Assembly (NCBI GenBank): GCA_014529385.2
Contig: CM043943.1
Span: 159,848,247 to 159,912,246 of the forward strand
From: Adiantum capillus-veneris
Lineage: Eukaryota > Streptophyta > Polypodiopsida > Polypodiales > Pteridaceae
Reading direction: 5' to 3'
DNA length: 64,000 bases
This document shows positions 12,390 through 23,788 of the stretch, piece by piece. The stretch's first letter is position 1; every line of letters begins with the position of its first letter. The translations under genes were made by a program, and so were the position numbers. The notes beneath the pieces are model-generated. The model saw nothing but the letters and a program-made list of their open reading frames with translations. It searched no databases and was not told the origin of the DNA.

Positions 12390-14709
12390 ATGGCAACAGA
12401 AGAATACCAAAAAGCCAACCATACACGGAGCTCATCATCACAAGAGAAAATGGATGCCAACGATATTGCAATACCAATAGATCTAGAAGATGTCAATCTG
12501 ACGTTATCATGTGAAGACTCAATTTCCATTCCAGAGTCCTTGATGCCAGTTAGAGACCACTACAAGGTTCAACAACCATCTTTCCATAAGGTATCCAGGT
12601 GTACTCCTTCAGGTGTAAAGAATGGCTCTTGGCACATCGACGATAACATGCCTGTGAGAGTCCAAAACAATGAACAGCATCAAATCGAAAGTCTGGAGAT
12701 CGACACCTTCCAAGAAAGCTCTTTAATCTTACTTCACAACCAAGATCTTCCCATAGAGAAATCTGTCAGATGGAACTTCCCCTCAAGACTTGCCTTTGGA
12801 GGGCACAATACAAACCCCGATGATATGATGCACCACCAGAAGAGACAGCGTAAACATCCCACGTCAACCATAGTCAAGACCATAAAACAGAAACCTTCGT
12901 TGCTGCATGACACTATTATCTTTTCAAAGCCTTGGTCTTGGCCTGCTCTCACTTTTCACCAACTTCACTGCATTGCCCAACTCCAGACAAGCGTAGCAAG
13001 GAATGAAAACCTTGATCCAAACTTACAAAGCACCATCAAACCTGTGTTAAATTCTAATGCGGAAAGGTCTTTCAAAGCTCAAGAGCTGGATGCTTCGATG
13101 GTAAGTATCTACATTTCAGTCCCCTTGACAGTCATGAATCAAAGCACATCGTCTCATTATACTCGTACATTTCTGAATGCAGGGAGACAAAGGCAGTCTA
13201 CTCGCCGTTGACAAGCTGTGGCCATTCCCTTTGCGATTTCCAGTAGGATGCTTTAGCATTTGCTTGGGAATTGGTAGCCAGACAATTTTATGGAAAACAC
13301 TATCAACCGCTCACTCAATGCAGTTTACGCATATCCCAAAACACATCAACATAATAGTGTGGTGCTCAGCTATCTTAATATTTTTTATGGTGTATACAAC
13401 CTACTTTGTGAAATGTCTCTTTTATGGGGAGGCCGTAAGACGCGAGTTCTTTCATCCAGTTAGGATCAATTTCTTCTTTGCCCCATGGATTGCTTGTATG
13501 CTGTTAACAATGGGAACGCCTCCTGCAATCGCTAGACCCATAAACCCCATGTTGTGGGTTATTTTCATGGGTCCCATCTTTGCATTGGAGCTCAAGATTT
13601 ACGGGCAATGGTTAATGGGAGGCAAGCGGAGGCTATGTAAAGTAGCCAACCCCTGTACACACTTGTCGCTACTTGGGAACTTTGTAGGAGCCCTCCTGGC
13701 TGCAACCATCGGCTGGAGGGAAGTGGCTATCTTCTTTTGGGCTGTGGGTTTTGCACACTACCTTGTGGTTTTGGTGACATTATATCAAAGATTGCCCACA
13801 GCATTTGTACTGCCTAAGGAACTCCGGCCCGTTCTTTTTATGTTCGTTGCAGCTCCAAGCACTGCTAGTGTTGGTTGGTCCCAAATTGCCGGTCACTTTG
13901 ACATGATTTCCAGATGCTGCTACTTTGTGGCCCTTTTCTTTTATATATCACTGGTAAGCCCCATTCTTGAATATATCTCACTGGTAAGCTTCATTCCTCG
14001 AAATTGATGTGCAAGACCGTCATGATGTGCATGTGCATGGGTATGTGTGTCCTTGATTTAGGCCATCGAGATTAATAAACGGGATGCTTGTGTACAATTA
14101 AGTTTCTAAGGAGACTTGAACATTGAATTGTAGGTGCTGCGGCTCAACTTCTTCAGAGGATTCAGGTAAGTAACACTTATGACTCAGAAATATTCTGTGG
14201 TTGAGGAGGCCTTACCCTTGTAGGAGACTATCCCAATGTCCACTGTCAGTTCGATTTATGACCTGCTTATTGTCTTTCCAGCTTCGATAGCACCTGGCAA
14301 CTGAAAAGCATTCAAACTACTAATGTGATACTGTTGCAGGTTCTCCATGACATGGTGGTCGTATGCCTATCCAGTGACGACATTTGCAAATGCAACACTA
14401 CACTACTGTCAGGAAGTGGAGCATCCCTTTACACAGGGCCTTGCAGTCATGTTCGCATCGATTTCCATTATTACCTTGGTTTTACTGTCTCTTGTCACTG
14501 TGATGCACCTATATAAAGGAACCATGTTTCCCAACGATGTAGCGATTGCGTTCAATATAGGCCAGAATGAGGAATTGATAAAACCGACAAGGTCAAAAAG
14601 ACGAGTTCATCGAGCCATCCTTCCAATATTCTCAAGCAGAAGAGCCAAAATAAAAAAGATGGGGTTCAGCAGGATGCCCCCCAACGTACCACAACATGAA
14701 TTCATCTAG
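12390..14709 (+). CDS. S-type anion channel, SLAC1/SLAH (TDT) family
   Basis: Plasma-membrane channel of the tellurite-resistance/dicarboxylate-transporter fold. In angiosperms such proteins carry chloride and nitrate efflux, including in guard-cell closure. Four coding exons with canonical GT-AG borders fit: 12390-13100, 13183-13953, 14134-14165 and 14340-14709 (the last split inside an Arg codon), giving 627 aa. Residues 1-237 form a hydrophilic, Ser-rich cytosolic N-terminus with a minimal RxxS site (R13-S16). Family hallmarks follow: LRFPVGCFSICLG (about 252-264), REFFHPVRINFFFAPW, MGPIFALELKIYGQWL, GGKRRLCKVANP, WAVGFAHYLVVLVTLYQRLP, NFFRGFRFSM and MFPNDVAIAF. About ten hydrophobic helices are expected. 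ATG 12390 is chosen over the in-frame ATG 12366 because an acceptor ends at 12383. Length fits SLAH proteins with long N-termini. The position aligned with the gate Phe is Tyr515. SLAC1 versus SLAH subtype is not resolved. Confidence 0.93.
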
Positions 14710-14854
14710 CAATGTTTATGGATCTACATCGAGTGGCCTGCAGTTGCATTCTTTTGATGGATTCGATATGCCTTCCCAGCTGTAGCTACATGCTGTGGCA
14801 GCAAACACACGTCCACGCACACTTTGTAGGAGGCCTTGGCTTAGGCATGTCTGC

Positions 14855-14860
14855 AATAAA
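14855..14860 (+). promoter_or_regulatory. Candidate polyadenylation signal AATAAA
   Basis: AATAAA lies about 146 nt after the stop codon of the anion channel gene. The spacing is plausible, but plant signals are loose and no transcript end is visible. Confidence 0.3.
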
Positions 14861-16710
14861 GCCCTTACCACACTAGAAATTTCTTGCAGATCTGAAAAGT
14901 AAAACAGCACCTGATTGACTTGAACAAGAATAGTTCTCCGACATATAATAATTACGTTGAATATAAAGTTTAGAACCAGTAAAGGCTTTTCACACATCCT
15001 CAAGTGGCTTGCCCATTCCCCACCTCCAATTCATGGAGGATAATGGAACAAGTGTGTACTTTCTTCTCTGTGTATGCAGATTCACCACTCACAATGCCAA
15101 ATGGCTGGTGCCTCTCGACACACTGGTACAAACAATGCAATAAACTGCTACTACATGAAATGGCTTGTAGCTGTGGTTGAGAAAGTACCTTTCACTCCGC
15201 CAGGTTTCTGTGAATTGATATGTCTAGCCATGCATATCTGACATTGCATTCACTAGATGACTCCAATGCAGAGTGCTGCAAAATGGCATGAAAAACAAAC
15301 AAAGCGATTTCCTTCTCCTCACTGAAATTTCAACGTACAACCTGCAACTGCGGTCTCCGAATGATGTAGGAGCTGCTTTCTTAGACCAGAATAAACGCTT
15401 AACAAAGCAAAAGAAAAGGTAAATTTAGGTGTCTATGCTCCAAAACTTGACCTCAAGCAAAGCAAAGCAAAGGCAAAGATGCAAGAACTGCACGCTCATG
15501 TCAAACTTCCTACTCGATGGCGTACAAGGGTGGATCTGCCTTCACAGGCGCATAAGTTGTCAGGCTACAACGACTTGAAAGTTGACAGCAGCCAGCAAGA
15601 AGCGAAAACCTAAACTCTGTTGCAAGGAATTTGCAGGATCTGGCAATGAACCCGTCAAAATCCTCAATCCAGAGAAAGCAAGAACAGACTTTACGGGGAG
15701 GGGACCCATTACAATTTCCTTTCCCCATTTAATCAGTGAAAATTAGTATAGGCCTTGCTGATGTGGCTTACATCTTCTGTGGAATTTGAGCTTGGGTAAG
15801 GTGATGCATTGTGCCTCCAAATCAAGCCAAACTAGAGTGCTTCGTTAGCCATACCTCTATTGAATTAAAGTGGGTCCAAGGGTAAGAGAAAACAAGAACA
15901 TAGAAGAAAAATGATGTGTGTGTGTGTGTGTGAGAGGGAGAGAGAGAGAGAGAGCTTGTCTTTGTTATCCACAAATCTTATTACCTTAAGTTGACATAAT
16001 TCTATTTTGACGACGTGATGATCTTCATGTCCCAATGTTGATATGTCTAAATATGTTTTTAGATTTTAGATTGTATCAATTCTTTGATTCAATTTCGCTC
16101 TATTGTCTAAATTCTTGTCATTGCATATGCCACTTCAACATTCTTAAATGAATAAAAATCAACAAATTCAATTATTTGATGCTATTAATTATGTCTAAGA
16201 TATTTATTAATTGGGAGGAGAGACATTAAAATGAAGGAGAGAGAGAGAGAGTGTCAAAGCGTGGTAGATTTTTTTACCTGAGAGCGTGTTTGGGATACTG
16301 ATCATAGTGTTTCAGAGGTGTACCTCGCAAAAAACCACAAAGAGATTTAGAGTTTTGTCAAGGTCAATGTTTGTAATCATAGAAGATGGCAATGTTATTA
16401 ATTGTTTGTTGTCCATGTTTATGTTTTTTTTTTTTTTAACATGCAAGTCTCCTTGCATGGGGGGGTTTGCAGAGTCCTCCCCAATTTTTATAATACGAGA
16501 AAACGTGCCATTCCCACGGCTGCGTGCAATTTTCAGTGCGTTCATTAACTGCATTCTCAGTGTCAAAAATTAGAAAATGGTAACTCTTACTCACCTTGGG
16601 ATTATCATCGATGCATACAGATTGCATTTAACCTTTCGTATCACCGCACTGCTCTGAACAAACATGATAATTGAGGCTGAGTGGACATTGCAAAGCCTGA
16701 AGCTGCATCA
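14861..16710. other. Non-coding interval downstream of the anion channel gene
   Basis: No gene recognised. Holds a (GT)n(GA)n tract at about 15914-15953, a short (GA)n near 16238-16251 and a T-run near 16427-16437. Confidence 0.35.
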
Positions 16711-16715
16711 CCAAG

Positions 16716-17455
16716 TGTCATAAAACCTAATATCTAACCAATCTAAATGGTTTTCTCATATTAAAATGATCATTTAATGTGGGAGAATAAATGGGAACAA
16801 GGGTTAGAATATAGACATGTGCTTATGGATCTATCTCAGCACGGGGCCAAGGTTAAAGGGGTCCAAATAGGAGATGGTCTATCAAAAACCAAGACTAGCT
16901 AATGGAGCTTAAAGAGCTTAGGGTTAGCTTCACTAAAGACCTCCATAGGTTAGTGTTAAAAGTCCTTTGACCTTAGGCAAGGCTTGAGGTGGGAACTCGG
17001 CCCAAGCTTGAGGTGCTTGTTGACTAAGGTGCTTGTCGTGCTTGCTGACTAAGGTGCTTGAGGTGTTTAATGACTAAGATGCTGGAGGGGCTTGAGGTGT
17101 TCCACAAAGTCAAAGTTTATGTTATGCTCGTGATGCATGAAGCTGTCCATATTCATTGCATCACCTAGGTTACAAGGATCATAAAGATTGTATTGTACCA
17201 AGTCTCTCTTGCCGGGAGAATCTATAATACAAAAGCCTATTGGAGGGGAAACCGGCTCCACATAAATCTGGTCCTCAAATGTTGTCAAGTTCTCTAACTC
17301 TCTCTCTTGTTCATACCAAGTTAATTAAGTTTTATGGTTATGTTGCTACCGCTAATAAGTTCACCCTCAATGTTCTCAAAGTAGTCATACAAAAATGCTC
17401 ACTCTTATTCTCTTAATTCCGCTATTCTCAAAAGTCATAGGCCATTTCCATTACA
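16716..17455 (+). mobile_element. Solo gypsy LTR, internally deleted, family of elements A and C
   Basis: It begins TGTCATAAAACC and ends CCATTTCCATTACA. Its reverse complement matches the two ends of the LTRs of elements A and C, so it lies in the opposite orientation to them. It is flanked on both sides by CCAAG (16711-16715 and 17456-17460), a 5-bp target-site duplication. At 740 bp it is less than half the 1.6 kb of the intact LTRs. The missing part is internal, between the CATAAACTT region and the AAGCACCTC repeat block. No internal element sequence remains, as expected after LTR-LTR recombination. Confidence 0.88.
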
Positions 17456-18658
17456 CCAAGCTTTGGTATGGAAGAGCTGAGAGGGCTCTTTTATGGTGGT
17501 AGAGGACCATTGCAGTAGGGGGCCCGTTACCCTCTTATAAGAGCACTCTAAGAGACTTTGTTTAGTGAGAAACCTCAATTTGCATCCAATTGTTTCATAT
17601 GCATTTGAATGCACTTGAAGAGACGAAAGGCTTTCATTTAATATTTGGTTAAAACATCCTAGAGCTTCATTGCCATAGCCATGGTTTTGACTACTCATCA
17701 TGCTCTTCATGTCTATGCTTGATTTGTGTTGCGAGTGTTGCATCTTTCTTGGAGTTGTTAGTGGATTTTTTGCCTCTCTATGGATATTTGTTGGCACCAC
17801 AACTTGCATACATATCGAACGACGTACACTCTCACCAGTATGGAGAGATATGGTCGCTTCGCATCAGCTGAAAATAGTCAAGATCTTCCTTGCAACGCTG
17901 ATGTGCGGCACATCCCACAATCAGTGCATTTGAAGAGGCGGTGTTCTGCACTTGAAGCTCCTTGGGCACTTTTCGTGCGTTTTGAAGAGCACCATATGAA
18001 ACGTACACATAGTCCCAGGCAAAGCCAAGCACAACTTATTTTCTGTATCGCACATTGGCCTTGCTCTTGTTGCGCAGATCCCGTAGTGACTGCATTCAAG
18101 GAGTCCACACTGCAGATAGAAATATGAAAATAGCCGAGAGCTTTTTGGGCTTGCTCCTTCGGTGCATATCCCGCTACCAATGCATTGAAAGAGACGCCAT
18201 TCCCATCATTTAATGCATTTGACAAGCAGCATTTTGGGAAAATTGGTTATGAAGAACATGCCCATGTCATATTGCATCTTTGAAATTAATTTCAAAGCTT
18301 CCTCACCTGCCCTTGCTTGGCATAACTGGATAAAAAAGCACTCCAAGAGACTTTGACTAGTGAGAAACCGTCATTTTTTTGAAGCACAATGCACGTGTCA
18401 TACTTATCAACCAAGATTGTGCCAAGTGCGACATCTTTTTTGAGCAGCCTCTGAACAAAAATAAAAAGCTGATTTTTTTGTGCCTGTATGAGCCTCTTGC
18501 ATAGAGACACATGCTTGCAATCTGGACACTTAGGTGATACCATATGGAGAGAGGCCCACGTCAGCATCTTGTATACATACATATGCGTTCAAGATGCACG
18601 CGTTTGTGATTGTATCTGGAAAGAGGCCCTCGCTTCAGATCCGCTGGAAACAGCCAAG

Positions 18659-18883
18659 TGTTACCATATACATGTGGTAGTGATGTGTGTAAACACACTA
18701 GGACCGTCGGGGCATTTTTCCCTTTCAGGAGTTTTTTTCTCCCGTGCATTGTATATACGTCCATTACTCTAGGGCTATCCATCTCTCCATTGCACACTAA
18801 GTAATACACTCTCTATTGTGTGCCTTGAGCTTCCTTCGTCTTCTCCAACCTGTGTGCGTTTTTCTATAACCCTAATTCCAACA
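18659..18883 (+). mobile_element. Short LTR (225 bp) of another retrotransposon, followed by its primer site
   Basis: It begins TGTTACCATA and ends ATTCCAACA, giving the short terminal inversion TGTT...AACA. Two bases later comes a tRNA-Met primer-binding site. Small LTRs of this kind are common in Ty1/copia and TRIM elements. CCAAG precedes it (18654-18658). The leader continues for perhaps 70-180 bp before PPR sequence resumes near 19050-19080. No second LTR was found, so the element is truncated. Confidence 0.65.
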
Positions 18884-18885
18884 AT

Positions 18886-18897
18886 TGGTATCAGAGC
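18886..18897 (+). other. Primer-binding site, initiator tRNA-Met
   Basis: TGGTATCAGAGC is complementary to the 3' end of plant initiator tRNA-Met. It sits 2 bp after the LTR end at 18883. Confidence 0.8.
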
Positions 18898-19469
18898 AGG
18901 TTGCGTCCTCTCGGGCTTAGTCGCCAACAGCTCCAGCACACGCCTGCTCATTTTCTCCAATTTTAGTGAGCTTTGGTGAGCGTTTGCAGGTTGACAAAAA
19001 TTTTGGGATAGCTCATAGAGCTTGGTCTGCTCAGATTTCTAATTCGGACTCATTTCGGCCTCCGTTTCCACTACAACCAGGTTTGCACAGGCAATTTTGT
19101 CATTTTGTGCGGACTTTAAGGTGGTGCCACATGCCTCCAAGACAAAAGCATAGGCGATTTCATCTGGAGTGATGTCCTCGCTTTGCATCTGTTGAAAACA
19201 GCCTAGGGCTTTTGCCCGTCTCAGCATCCTCCAAATCACCGCATGCCTTCAAGATACAAGCATAGGTGATTGCATCTACAGAGATGCGCTCGCTTCATAT
19301 AAAGGGATGTGCTCACTTCACATCAGCTGAAAAGAGTCTAGAGCTTCCTTGCCCCGCTCTTGTTCGGCACATCCTACAATCACTACTTTTCAAGAGACGA
19401 CATTCTGTACAAGAAGCTTCTCAAGCACTTTTTGTGCTTTCTGAAGAACACCATATTTGGCCTACATGT

Positions 19470-20392
19470 CGTCCAAGGCAATGCCAAGCACAACTTGTTT
19501 CCTATAACTCACATGTTCAATTGAAAGCAAGCCTACTTGCTTCGAGTATGTGTTTGCATCTACAGAGATGCGCTCGCTTCATATAGACAGATGTGCTCGT
19601 TTCACATCAGTTGGAAATAGCCTAGAGCTTCCTTGCCCCACTGATGTTCGGCACAGCCAGGTAGAGCTTCTTGGACCTGTCTCTGCTGGGCATATCCTGC
19701 AATCAGTGTTGTTAACGAGGCGACATAAACATGTGCATATGCTCAATTGAGAGCGCTACAGGTAGCTAGAGCTTGTTGGCCCTATCCCTGTTGGGCATAT
19801 CCCAGCAATCAATTTACTTGAAGAGACGACATTCCTCAATCTGTTTTAAGAGGCGACATAAACATGCATACATGTTTAATTGAGAGCAAGCACATGTAGG
19901 CCAATATATGGTGTTCTTCAAAAAGCACAAAAAGTGCTTGAGAAGCTTCTTGTACAGAATGTCGTCCAAGGCAATGCCAAACACAACTTATTTCCTATAA
20001 CTCACATGTTCAATTGAAAGCAAGACTACTTGCTTTGAGTATGTGTTTGCATCTACAAAGATGCACTCGCTTCATATAGACAGATGTGCTCGCTTCGCAT
20101 CAATTGGAAATAGCCTAGAGCTTCCTTGCCCCACCGATGTTCGGCACAGCCAGGTAGAGCTTCTTGGACCTGTCTCTGCTGGGCATATCCCGCAATTAGT
20201 GTTGTTAAAGAGGCGATATAAACATGCTCCCATGCTCAATTGAGAGCGCTACAGGTAGCTAGAGCTTGTTGGCCCTATCCCTGTTGGGCATATCCCAACA
20301 ATCAATTCACTTGAAGAGACGACATTCCGCAATCTATTTTAAGAGGCGACATAAACATGCATACATGTTTAATTGAGAGCAAGCCTACTTCA
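19470..20392. repeat. Tandem duplication of about 430 bp inside the PPR pseudogene
   Basis: Two copies, about 19470-19898 and 19963-20392, lie 493 bp apart and are nearly identical (for example GTGTTTGCATCTACA at 19550 and 20043). The 72 bp between them (19892-19963) is the reverse complement of 19399-19469, the sequence that precedes copy 1. Confidence 0.85.
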
Positions 20393-20460
20393 GCCTGCTT
20401 TAAGAAGCTTGTGTCAGAACATGCACACATGTTCAATTGAAAGCAAGCCCACTTTGAACA

Positions 20461-20500
20461 TCATAAAGAGAATAGGTGGAACTAGAAACGTTTCAACAAT

Positions 20501-20557
<57 letters not shown>

Positions 20558-22088
20558 CCAACCTTGACGACGACCTATTGGATGTGTTGCGTCATGCCGA
20601 GGAACTGGATGCGTTGTGCCAAGGTGAGGAGCTAAAGAATTGCAATGAGCCGTTGGAATAAAAAAGCAAGACCTACGACGACCTGTTGTTGCGGGATAAA
20701 AAAAGCCAACGACTTGCTGTTGTATTTAACAAATCCTGCCGTTTCAAAAGCTGTGCCACGTGGGTTACTGAGAAGCCAGTTTTTTAAACGGGGATGTTAT
20801 GCTAACGAAGTAAAGATGCCTTTCCCTTAATCTCTACACCAGGTATGTTGCTACAATATTTTTTGGCCTGCTTCGTAAAGGCAAATCTGGCAAGATGCTC
20901 TTGTAACTCTAAGCAAAACAAGTGATAAAATCACAAGGCCTGCCAGGCATGATAAAAATTTCTTTTTGACATGTAATTTTTCAAGCCCCCTTTCATATGC
21001 TTTGTGTAATGCAATCAACTTATATAATTTGCCATATATAACGTTAAATTAAAGATATAAATACAAAAAATGACAGGCAATTTTGAGATTGTTTTGATAT
21101 GCAAAATAGCCCTTGACAAAAAAATAGGCGTCAATTTTCGACCTTGATCTGAGGCTAGATCCCACTTTAAAATCACTACATCTCTAAGCTTTAAAAAAGA
21201 AAACATAAGCACATAAAATTGAATTAAAAAGCACCCTTAAGCTCTACACCTTAAGCTTTGATCCCTATGCTCTACACCCTACTTTAAAAATTCTACATTT
21301 TTAAGCTCTAGAGCCCTTTTTACAAATCTAAAACTGTAGATCCTTAAGTTGTAAATCCCACTTTAAAAGCTTTAAAGTTCTAAGTTCTAAAACTCTAATG
21401 TCTCGGGGTGACCCTCCCGTTACTTGTGGATCCATGTAACATTTTCCCTTTCTTTAATTCAAAGTTTTACCTTCTAATAAAAAAAAACTATAGGTCCTCA
21501 TTGGATCATTGGAGACCTTACTTTAAAAGTTCTATATCTTTAAGTTCTAAACTTAGCTTTAAAATCTCTAAAAATAAAAATAAAAAATCTTTAAAGGTTA
21601 AAGCCCTGAATAATAAATTCCTTCCATTAAGTTTTAACTAACAAAAATGACAACTTTAGTCTATTACCTCAAGTTTCAAGTTTCAAGGGATGAACCAAAT
21701 TCTCAAAATGAAAAGGTGGGTAAAATAACTTTTCATATTTCAAAATGAAAAGGTGACTCTTGGGATTTGTGGAGCCTCTAAGGTTTTATCATTTAACATG
21801 TAAGGCTCTCAACGTTTCATGCTGCCAAAGGCATTGCTCAACCCAAAATCTTTTCCTCGATATATGAGAGTTCATTTCATATTTCAAAACTCAAGACATG
21901 TCCATCGTTAGATATACACAAATCATTTCAATGAGTGTCCTATTTCAACCAATCAACATTTTTGATCTATCAAAAAATGCTTAAAAATACAACTCAACCT
22001 TTTTCCTATTTTATTCACCAAAAAGAGAAGGCAACGCTATAGCCTTGCCCTTTGGGCAGGCCAAAAAAGGGGGAAAGGGCACGTGCAA

Positions 22089-22091
<3 letters not shown>
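20461..22091. other. Non-coding interval
   Basis: (GA)n at 20504-20555. From about 21170 to 21640 the sequence is a degenerate low-complexity mixture of CTTTAAAA- and TAAGCTCTA-like words. No gene was recognised. Confidence 0.35.

Positions 22092-22137
<46 letters not shown>
22092..22137. repeat. (GA)n microsatellite beside element A
   Basis: An uninterrupted GA run ending 14 bp before the LTR of element A. Confidence 0.95.
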
Positions 22138-22141
<4 letters not shown>

Positions 22142-22151
22142 GCATGCGAAG

Positions 22152-23775
22152 TGTAATGGAATTTGCCTATTCAATTTGAGAATAACGGAATTTAATGAGA
22201 GTACTTTCAAGAAATGATTTTGTGAGCATAGCGGGTAGACATAATTGAAGATAGCAACATAATCATAGCAATTAGTTAACTTGGCATAGACAATACTTTT
22301 GCAAGAGAGAGAGTTTAGAGAACATGACAACAATTGAGGACCGGATTTATGTGGAGCCGGTCCCCCCTCCAATAGGCATTTGTATTATGATTTCTCCCAT
22401 AAAGAGAGACTTGTTACAATACAGTCTTTGTGTTCCTTGTGACCTAGGTGATGCCATGAAGATGAAGGCTTCATGCACCACAAACATAACATAAACTTGA
22501 AGAAAGCTTTAACTATCCCAAGCCTCAGTCCCAAGACCTCAAACACCTTCGAAGGTGGAGAGAGCTAGCAGGGAATGAGGGTAGGGAAGAGGAAGAAGAA
22601 ACATTTCGTAGGAGAAAGAATTAGTTCCTCACTTATCATACTCTTGTTGCTAGCATACATAATAGCATAGTAATGAAGAAGAAGGAGATGGCAAGCTTAA
22701 GCATTGAAGCATGGCTCTTGGTTGGATTTGCACTCCATAGCCAAGAGTGTTGGTGTAGGCTCTCAACCTCTACTTGCTTGGAGAGGGAGCTCTTGCACTT
22801 TGCATAGCACACAATGAGAGTGATTGTGAGTGTGTGTGGGTGAGTATACCCCCTAGGCACCCCCCTAGCTTGCTTGGGTCGACCCCCCCTTGTAGCTCAT
22901 GCCTGAAGCTCATTGGACCCCTCCAGGCCTAGCCAATCACAAGCAGGAGCCATTACAAGCAACATGGGTAGCCTTGGGACAAGTGTCCCCCTTTCCCCTT
23001 TGAGAGAGAGGACTTGATAAATGCTAAAACAATTAGATAATTCATGTAATTTATCATTGGACCCCTTTGAAGCTTAGCCAATAGGCTTCAAGCAACACAT
23101 GAAGGTAACATGGGTAGGGGCCTGACATGTGTCCTTGCTGCCTCTTCAAGTTGGGGCTTCCCTTGTGTGTGTGAGTGGGTGTTCTCTCTCTAGCTCCTAG
23201 GAAAAGGGCTCGCCCCCCCTCTTGTAGGAATGATTTTGACTTTAGGTGATCAAGCACCTTACTCATCAAGCATGACAAAGCACTTGAACTAGGGGGTGTT
23301 CCCACAAGCATCTCAGGCAAGCTTCTCAAGGCACCTCAAGTACCTTAATCATGCAGCAAGTCAAGCACCTCAAGCATGGAGCCAGTCAAGCACCTCAAGC
23401 ATCTTAATCAAGCACCTCAAGCATGAAAAACACCTCAAGCATGACAAGCACCTCAAGCAGGACAAGCACCTCGAGCTTGGGCCGGGTTCCCACCTCAAGC
23501 TCAGCCCTAGCTTGCTTAAGGTCAAAAGGACTTTTACACACATTTATTGGAGGTCTTCAATGAAGCTAACCCTAAGGTCTTATGCTCCATTGGTTAGCCT
23601 TGCTCTTTGATAGACCATCTCCCTTTTGGGCCCCTTTACATTGGCCCCGTGTTGAGATAGATCTAAAAGCACATACCTATATCTTAACACTTGTTCCCGT
23701 TTATTCTCCCACATTAAGTGATCAATTTAATATGAGAAAATCATTTGGGTTAGTTAGATATTAGATTTTATGACA
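22152..23775 (-). repeat. 3' LTR of element A
   Basis: 1624 bp with TG...CA ends. It carries a 14-bp GT-rich insertion relative to the other LTR near 22830 and a minisatellite-like block of AAGCACCTC units at about 23270-23480. Confidence 0.93.
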
Positions 23776-23778
23776 TTA

Positions 23779-23788
23779 CCTCTCTCTT
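23779..23788 (-). other. Polypurine tract of element A
   Basis: AAGAGAGAGG on the minus strand, 3 bp from the inner edge of the 3' LTR. It is the expected plus-strand DNA primer site. The same motif sits at the same place in element C, and a near copy in element B. Confidence 0.75.

Larger units (their letters stand above)
17461..20460 (-). pseudogene. Degraded pentatricopeptide-repeat (PPR) gene
   Basis: Several minus-strand pieces in different frames carry PPR-type helical hairpins: ALGCFQQMQSEDITPDEIAY (within about 19055-19205), VSWSAFLSSYAKQGQ (near 18320), GVSFNALVAGYAPKEQAQKA (near 18170) and NALIVGCAAHQRCKEDLDYF (near 17900). Plant PPR proteins bind organellar RNA and often serve editing or processing. 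Here stops and frameshifts interrupt every 30-100 codons, so no product is expected. The order of motifs is collinear with one ancestral P-L-S-like tract of about 3 kb read from 20460 down to 17461. It is interrupted by the LTR fragment at 18659-18897, cut at its end by the solo LTR at 16716-17455, and contains a local duplication with an inverted segment (19399-20392). Confidence 0.8.

Noticed and set aside
12289-12952. Minus-strand frames over the first exon of the channel gene
   Set aside because: Shadows of the plus-strand exon, without domains.
17435-17809. Minus-strand frame of 124 codons taken as an intact gene
   Set aside because: It is PPR-derived sequence running toward the solo LTR insertion, with no full PPR motif series and no start context.
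18886-18897. TGGTATCAGAGC considered as part of a tRNA gene
   Set aside because: No cloverleaf can be formed around it. The match is the complement of a tRNA 3' end next to an LTR, so it is a primer site.
23296-23610. Frame with KHLKHEKHLKHDKHLKQDKH repeats, duplicated at 30463-30777
   Set aside because: It is the translation of the AAGCACCTC minisatellite inside the LTRs of element A, on the strand opposite to the element genes.
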